NCBI GenBank assembly: GCA_002150815.3 | Contig: NDFF03000398.1 | Coordinates: forward strand, 248,001-312,000 | From: Grammothele lineata | Taxonomy: Eukaryota > Basidiomycota > Agaricomycetes > Polyporales > Polyporaceae | Length of the DNA: 64,000 nt | Direction: 5' to 3' | Shown: one piece after another, positions 58,301-64,000 of the stretch | How the letters are laid out: each line of letters begins with the position of its first letter | Numbering within the stretch: position 1 is the stretch's first letter | Notes under the pieces: model-generated | What the model saw: only the letters and a program-made list of their open reading frames with translations | What the model was told of the DNA's origin: nothing | Databases searched by the model: none | Made by a program: the position numbers and the translations under genes

Positions 58301-59346
58301 AACTCTGGGAGGCGGCCGAGCCGCTGCTGCCCGTGAGAGTATACCGATAATTCCCATGTTGGTTCTGCTCCAGCTCCAAGGACATATTATCTTCGAGGGA
58401 AAAGTCGCTGACGGATCCTACGTCCCCATTGAGGATGGGGATGTGCGCACTTTGCTCTCGCAACCAGTTAGCTCCGCGCTCTGTCTGGAACGTCGACGCG
58501 CCGTTGAGGTTTCCTGGTGAAAGACCTAATCGCTCCTCTTCAAGCTTCAAGCGTGCGAACACCGAGGTTGGGTTGTCGGAAATGCGTGTGAGCGAATCCG
58601 TGTCCGAGAGGAATGACTCTCTAGGGTGTTTAGAGCTAGTTGTGCGAGGCGCACTGGATATGGTCTGGGTCCCCCACTTGTCTACGGGGATGAGGGGTTC
58701 CCTACTAGCGCCGGCGACGATGGTCTTGGAGCCTTTACTCCGGTTCGCGTCGTATTTGGAGCCCACATCCTTGGAACTCACAGTCATGGCATCGTCTTCT
58801 AGTTCCCGAGGAGCCTCTGATGAATAGGAGAGTGAGAACCCACTTCCGTTCCTGTTCTTATACTCCTCCAAGCTAACGAGAGAACCGGTATCCGAGAGGG
58901 AAATACCATCGTAGTCGACGATGATGCTGACGCGGAGGGTGATCCTAGAGCGGAAGCTTCCTCTCGAGAGGATAGAAGCAGCAGAAGAAAGAGGGGCGTC
59001 ATCTGCGGATGTAGGCTTGAAGTAGTTGATGGCCTCGGTAAGATCGGCCGCGTTCGTGATGGAGATCGTCTCGGAGTCGTCGTCGACATAGGCGATGAGG
59101 AAGGGGGTAGCGTTCAAGCCGAAGCACCTCTCCACCTATTCGCGCGTCAAGAGACGCAGCGAACCACAAGGAATGGCAACCCACCTGCTTGCGGAGATTG
59201 TCATATGTGCATAGCCGGGAGGACGGGTAGGTGATCTTCTTGCTGCCACGCTCTTCGTGGGTGCATTTCACGACAAGAGCCTTGTCTGGGCGAGGTTCTG
59301 ACCTTCCGTAGCTAGAGCCGCCGTAGTCTGAGCCTGCCACCGACAT
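55381..59346 (-). CDS. PB1 domain protein with multiple ZZ zinc fingers (NBR1-like)
   Basis: Exon 1 (59185-59346) and a giant exon 2 (57323-59135) are followed by about eight small exons to a stop at 55381. The PB1 domain spans residues about 20-95 (KALVVKCTHEERGSKKITYP; DDDSETISITNAADLTEAI), which suggests homo- or hetero-oligomerisation. A long Ser-rich stretch follows. ZZ-type fingers follow in series: CSTCNTVITSHRYKCASC with CRACYRQVYEVHP; CAHCMQEIVGARFHCAIC with CSNCD; CDGCAQPIVGIRYQCANC with CERCE; and CDRCMSHIRGEWFHCAYC with CDSCAEVD. An earlier CSNCGVLLDMIKYVCSTCG looks like half a ZZ whose second half (ELCSMC) lies beyond a long low-complexity insert. PB1 plus ZZ recalls autophagy receptor NBR1, but no FW domain is seen. 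The start MSVAGSDYGG was preferred over an upstream Met. Confidence 0.85.
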
Positions 59347-59818
59347 CCAGGCGAGGAGGGGAATGCAGAGCAGAAGCAGAGAGCGGTCCAAGGCAGTTGT
59401 GGCTGCGGGCCAAAGCTGCGCCCGATCGCCCACGGATCTGCCCCTCGGTTACATAAGGCACGTCATTCCGCGGCGCTTCTTCGTCCGGCCCGCGCTCCGT
59501 TCATTCAACACCTGGGCAGACTCGTTCCCGCACGTTCAATTTCAGTCAATCGTCTCGGGGCACGGCAAAAACGGCTGCTATAAAACTGCGAACTATTGAT
59601 TTAATATACCTCTACCCTACGTGGCTCACAAAGACTAATAGGAACTGCTCTCCTGGCATCCCTATCTCAACACACGTTGGAACTTCTTCCAGACATGGTG
59701 AGAGGATGTAGAGTCCGCAACGTCATGTGCTTGTGGGCAGGGCCCGGATATAGTTATCCCTGAGAGTCGATGACCTGGTCTGAACACCCGGTTATCAACC
59801 ATCTCTCACACTACCAGA
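59347..59818. promoter_or_regulatory. Divergent promoter region, PB1-ZZ gene and small unknown gene
   Basis: A TATAAAA at 59579-59585 (+) lies 235 nt before the + gene. No clear TATA is present for the minus gene. No other open frame is convincing. Confidence 0.4.
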
Positions 59819-60335
59819 ATGTCAGGAAACCCGATCAAGCTCGTCACGGTCAACACGGCGCCGGAAAGAGCAAAGCGCCTCATTGGACGCGTTGTCGAAG
59901 ACGTAAAAGACAAATATACCATTGTCCATGTGGCTAACGTAGAGAGTAAGTACAGACGCATGGCCATCGTTTAGCTGGAGCAGAGCTAACACCGAACGCA
60001 GAGATCGAGGATGTGCGTACCATACTGGAGAAAGAAATGCCAGACGTCCTGGTTTGTGTCTCCGTTGCGGTAGCGACAATTGTGCTGACACCTGATGATG
60101 AAGTTCACTGCTTCAATGTGGACTCCAGAACAGTCACAGGTGAGCACGGATTCTTCTGTTCTCGTCGAACGTCTAACGTCAACCGCGTGTACCTTTGAAG
60201 GAGATCGTGGGGATTGCAAAGGAGACGATCCCGGGCATCAAAACATTCAGCCTTCCGTATGGTCTCCAAGTAGAGAAAGGTCCAGACGCGGTAGTGGAGT
60301 ACATTAAGGAGAATCTTCCTGCGATCCTGGGGTAA
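59819..60335 (+). CDS. Small conserved-looking protein of unknown function (115 aa)
   Basis: Four exons (59819-59945, 60002-60051, 60104-60139, 60201-60335) encode 115 residues: MSGNPIKLVTVNTAPERAKR, a helix ending VVEDVKDKYTIVHVANVE, then VRTILEKEMPDVLFTASMW, TPEQSQEIVGIAKETIPGIK and GLQVEKGPDAVVEYIKENLPAILG. The alternation of beta strands and amphipathic helices is that of a small alpha/beta (Rossmann-like) fold, with no catalytic motif I can name. The third exon is only 36 nt; retaining intron 2 or 3 would break or lengthen the protein, so exon choice rests on frame and fold. No signal peptide. Confidence 0.75.
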
Positions 60336-60541
60336 GAGAGCATCTATCACACGTACGCTTCTAGCGATCGCGTTTGGGAATATTTGTACAATACCTAATT
60401 CACGCCTGGGCCTGAAGAGGTATGTCTAAGAAGTGATGAGAGGGAAGCCCGTGCCAAGTGAGCGACAAACAAAGTGAGGAGTAGAGGTTATAACTAGGGA
60501 CGTCGGAGTTAAAGCTGTCTTGAACCTGTGGCGGAAGATGT

Positions 60542-63500
60542 TTGCGACTGTCAGCTTTTAAAGCCGTTACAATTGACGCCGGGCTTGTCCATCCGACCTT
60601 CTCGGACAGCAACTCGACGCGCTTCGCTTCCTCCCCCTCTACGTCACTCGAACTACCAAGGACCAGATTCTCTTTCCCTCACAGGAGGAAAAGCTATAAT
60701 TCTGACACACTCTCACTATCGGCAGCGTCTCGGCAAGCGAATGACCACGAGTCCGACATCTTCAGCACCCTAAACCAACTCATCCCCATATGGCGACGCA
60801 GTACGCCGGATTTATATGTCCCATCTACCTCATGATACTAAAGGGACTTAGGAACGGCTCCTCGTCGCCTACACACATTTCATGGTTCAAACCAGACCCG
60901 CACGAGCGTGACATTCACGATGCCGAAGCCTACGAGTTCGTCGACGCCGAGACCGGTCCCTCGCTCTCAGCACGCGCACGCGAGAAACAGGCGGCCTACG
61001 AAGACGGCAGCACTATCGACTGGTTCCGCGAAGAGGCCGCGGAGCGCGAGAGAAAACGAGCCATACACTCGCGGCGCGGTTTGCAGGGGCTCTTCGCGAT
61101 GATTCTGGACTCGGCGGGGATGTGGCTGGTGATCATATTGACGGGCGTAGGCATTGGAGTGCTGGGTGCATGGCTGGATGTGCTGGTAAAATGGTGCGTC
61201 CTTTTGGGCTCGAAGACTTCGCACACGTGGAACAGACGGCTTTCTCTGTGCAGGTTAGGTGACTTGAGGGAGGGACGCTGCTCGTACGGCTTCTTCTACA
61301 ATCAAGTCGCGTGCTGTAGTGGGCTTGACCGTAAGTACTGGTCCCTTGCTTCGGCTCACTTCCCCTTATGCGTCGCACCACAGCCGGAGAGGTCTGTCGA
61401 GAATGGCAGACATGGAGCGAATATATGCACATCAGCTCTATCTTCGGGCAGTCCCTGCTACAAGCGACCATCTATATCGCGCTAGCCGTAATATCCAACT
61501 TCTTCCCCGCACCCCTCCGAGTCTTGCTCATACTTGAAGTAGATCGCGTTTGCGGGAAGCTCCGCCGTCCTCGTCATGCACTACGCCCCATAGTGAGACG
61601 TTCTCCTCTTCTCCCCGGTTTGTGGAGCTGACAGCTCGTGAACAGCGCTTTCCACACTGGAAGTACGTCGCTGTTCACGCTTTCCTCGTGAAAGTCTGCT
61701 CATCCCAAATTCAGTTCCCGAAATAAAGGCTGTTAGTAATCGAGTCTGCATACATTCTGATCCCTTCTGACGACGGTCCACAGATTCTCAGCGGTTACGT
61801 TCTCGACGCTTTCCTGGGGCCTTGGGTCCTCCTTATAAAGGCCGTTGGTCTCGCCCTCGCTGTTGCATCTGGACTTTCCCTCGGGAAAGAAGGTCCCCTC
61901 GTCCACGTTGCCTGCTGCTGGTCATACCTTCTCTCGCGCGTGTTGCTGAAATCCCAGCAGAACGAAGGTATGTCCGTTTATCCTTGCTCGTAACCCACTG
62001 AGTGACCCAGATTACAGTCAGCAAACGTAAACTCCTCGCTGCGGCCGCTGCGGCCGGAGTGTCGGTTGCGTTCGGAAGCCCTCTGGGGGGCGTACTCTTT
62101 GGGCTTGAGGAGCTCGACACGTTCTCGAACGACAGCGATGTCATCTGGCGCGGCTTCGTCACGTCCGTTATCGCCGCAGTGTCATTGCAGTACGTCAACC
62201 CATTCGGGACGTCTAAACTGGTGCTCTTCCAAGTCTCCGAGTCCGGCCTGACATGGCGCGGGTTCGAACTGGTGCGTCCGTCGTAACACCGAGTTGACCA
62301 GGTGTTGATGCTGGTGATGCAGATCCCTTGGGTGTTCCTCTCTATCATTGGGGTGAGTGATGATACTTCGCTCTTGGTGCTGGCCCTAACGTCCGGCTCA
62401 CAGGGTATACTCGGCTCTCTTCTGATCAAACTGAACGCTGCAGCCGCTGTATACAGGCGGAATAGCGTGTTGAACGACTACCCCATCATCGAAGTTATCG
62501 GATTCACCGCCATCACGGCTGCCGTCAGCTATCTTGTACGCACCCATCATTTCCCTCTTCGCCGCATTCGACATGCTTATGACTACTTTCTTAGGTCGTG
62601 TTCCTCCGGGTGCAGTCGTCAGAGCTCGTTGCAAACCTCTTCCAGGAGTGTGACCCGACGAAGGGAGACTACCATGGCCTTTGCAAGTATGTCAACGAAT
62701 TGAGTGGATGCGCTCAGGGCCCGCCATCTGATCTCGTACCAGTCCAACAGCAGTGTGGGCTAACGTGTTCCTGCTCATCTTGACTGCGGTCGTAAAGGTT
62801 GCTTTCACTGCGTGGACGTTCGGTATGATGGTACGCCTTTTACGATCTACCTCTTCAGCGCCGAGGTTCACCGGTATCTGTTGTTTCTAGATACCTGCAG
62901 GTATATTCCTCCCGACTATAGCTATCGGCGCATGCCTAGGTCGTGCCGTAGGTCTAGTGACGTACGTAACATCTCGACAGCCGTTTGAGCAAATGAGTGA
63001 CCTCTTCTCAAAGCCAAGGCTTGTATCGCACGTACCCGCAGGCATGGATCTTCTCGTCATGCCCGCCCGAGCCTACCGCGCGCTGTATCTCGCCTGGCTT
63101 CTACGCCGTCATCGGCGCATCCGCTATGCTCGGCGGCGTGACCCGGATGACCAGTACGCCTCCTTTGTTAGTACACAACACGATCGTGCCCACTGACTCA
63201 CCCTCGTCATAGTCTCCCTCGTCGTCATTCTCTTCGAGGTACGGGCGACCTCCTTCCTCTTTCTCTCTCTCTTGCTGACCTCGCCGATCTTGCAACCAGC
63301 TTACTGGCGCACTCTCGCACGTCCTCCCGATCATGATCTCCGTCATGGTCTCCAAGTGGGTCGCAGACGCCTTCGGCGTCGACGGCATCTACTCCGTCTG
63401 GATCGCCCTCCGGCAGTACCCCTGGCTGCCCCCGCGCGACTTCCGCGACCGCGGCGAGACCGCGGCGCACGTCATGCGCCCCGCGGACCGCCTCGTCGTC

Positions 63501-64000
63501 CTGCACGAGGGCGCGTCTGTGGGCGAGCTGAAGGAGACGGGGGACAGGAACGAGTGCAGGGCGTTCCCGGTGGTGAGGGGGGAGGAGTTCTTAGGGTTAG
63601 TGGGGAGGGGTAAGCTTAGGGAGTGTATGGGTGCGTATGGGGTTGGCTATGTGCAGAGTCGAGTGTTAAGAGAGGCTGACGAGTTCTGGCGTGCGATAGA
63701 TGCGCTGGTCGCGGAGAACTGTGACTTGGAGCGGTGCTGTACGTTTATGCCCTCTTCGCCTGGTCGGCCGCGAGGCTCCAACAGTGGCGAAGACAGCGAA
63801 GGGACCGTCAACCTCTCGAGGCTGCTCGAGGAGGCGGTGCTCCAACTCCGCAAGGACGTTCCCCTCGAGCTTGTCGTGGAGATGTTCCAGAAGATGGTGC
63901 GTGCGCCCACCTCGTATACGCGACAGATGCAACTCTGGCGGTGGTGCTAACGTCGCACGCTAGAACTTGCGCCAAATCGTGTTCTCGCAAGAGGGGAAGC
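60542..64000 (+). CDS. CLC-type chloride channel / Cl-/H+ exchanger (3' partial)
   Basis: This multi-exon gene runs off the right edge. A polar N-terminal region (60542-60835, RFSFPHRRKSYNSDTLSL) joins the body from about 60850; the true ATG was not fixed and may lie in an upstream exon. The channel part shows FAMILDSAGMWLVIILTGVGIG (helix B), HTGIPEIKAILSGYV (filter loop), GLSLGKEGPLVHVA with the gating Glu, VAFGSPLGGVLFGLEE, PAGIFLPTIAIGACLGR (GxFxP) and GVTRMTISLVVILFELTG. A cytosolic part with CBS-type segments follows (HVMRPADRLVVLHEGASVGELKE; LSRLLEEAVLQL). Fungal members such as Gef1 acidify or balance charge in Golgi and vacuole. Two 17-nt exons (61646-61662 and 61715-61731) encode the filter loop. 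Confidence 0.88.
61646..61662 (+). other. 17-nt micro-exon of the CLC gene (1)
   Basis: It encodes AFHTG with split codons at both ends, between acceptor GAACAG and donor GTACGT. Together with the next exon it forms the conserved GIPE loop. Confidence 0.78.
61715..61731 (+). other. 17-nt micro-exon of the CLC gene (2)
   Basis: It encodes the end of Ile, then PEIKA, between acceptor AATTCAG and donor GTTAGT. The next exon starts ILSGYV at 61794. Confidence 0.78.

Overview
The window is nuclear DNA of a filamentous basidiomycete, most likely an Agaricomycete. Genes carry many introns of about 45-70 nt with GT-AG borders, and they are packed on both strands. The set includes eukaryotic housekeeping genes (an RFC clamp-loader subunit, the ubiquitin-S27a fusion, MMS19, a MidA/NDUFAF7-type methyltransferase, Mediator subunit 4, a CLC chloride transporter) beside families expanded in mushroom-forming fungi (DUF6533-type membrane proteins, F-box and BTB proteins, secreted S10 carboxypeptidases). 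No operons, CRISPR arrays or intact transposons are visible. Exon borders were read by eye from splice sites, reading frame and protein family; treat each as good to about 1-2 nt.

Layout. 1-1.3 kb: 3' end of a RING/SNF2-helicase gene, then a tRNA-Val(AAC). 2.9-5.3 kb: a short-chain dehydrogenase (SDR) gene and an unknown partner gene, both +. 5.7-20.9 kb: a housekeeping block with RFC (-), ubiquitin-S27a (+), an F-box protein (+), an intronless coiled-coil protein (+), MMS19 (-), a small secreted protein (-) and a MidA/NDUFAF7 methyltransferase (-). 21.4-23.8 kb: a second copy of the SDR/partner pair, rearranged so that the SDR is on the opposite strand, plus a decayed piece of a third partner copy. 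24.8-29.9 kb: tandem F-box genes. 30.1-37.0 kb: tandem S10 serine carboxypeptidases A and B. 37.9-39.6 kb: a BTB protein. 39.8-44.0 kb: tandem DUF6533-type membrane proteins. 45.6-46.5 kb: a dual-specificity phosphatase. 47.9-51.1 kb: a third carboxypeptidase, C. 52.6-54.5 kb: MED4. 55.4-59.3 kb: a PB1 plus multi-ZZ protein. 59.8-60.3 kb: a small conserved-looking protein of unknown function. 60.5-64 kb: a CLC chloride transporter running off the window.

The main theme is local gene duplication: four families occur as two or three nearby copies with exon lengths and phases kept almost base for base. The copies show different fates: inversion, fragmentation, loss of a C-terminal membrane anchor, and gain or loss of an intron. 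A second theme is extreme splicing: a 7-nt micro-exon shared by all three carboxypeptidases, an 11-nt one in two of them, two consecutive 17-nt exons encoding the ion-filter loop of the CLC transporter, a probable GC-AG intron in the RFC gene and a 984-nt intron in MED4. I found no multi-gene system that I would call new; the strongest leads are the unknown SDR-partner family and the micro-exon architecture.
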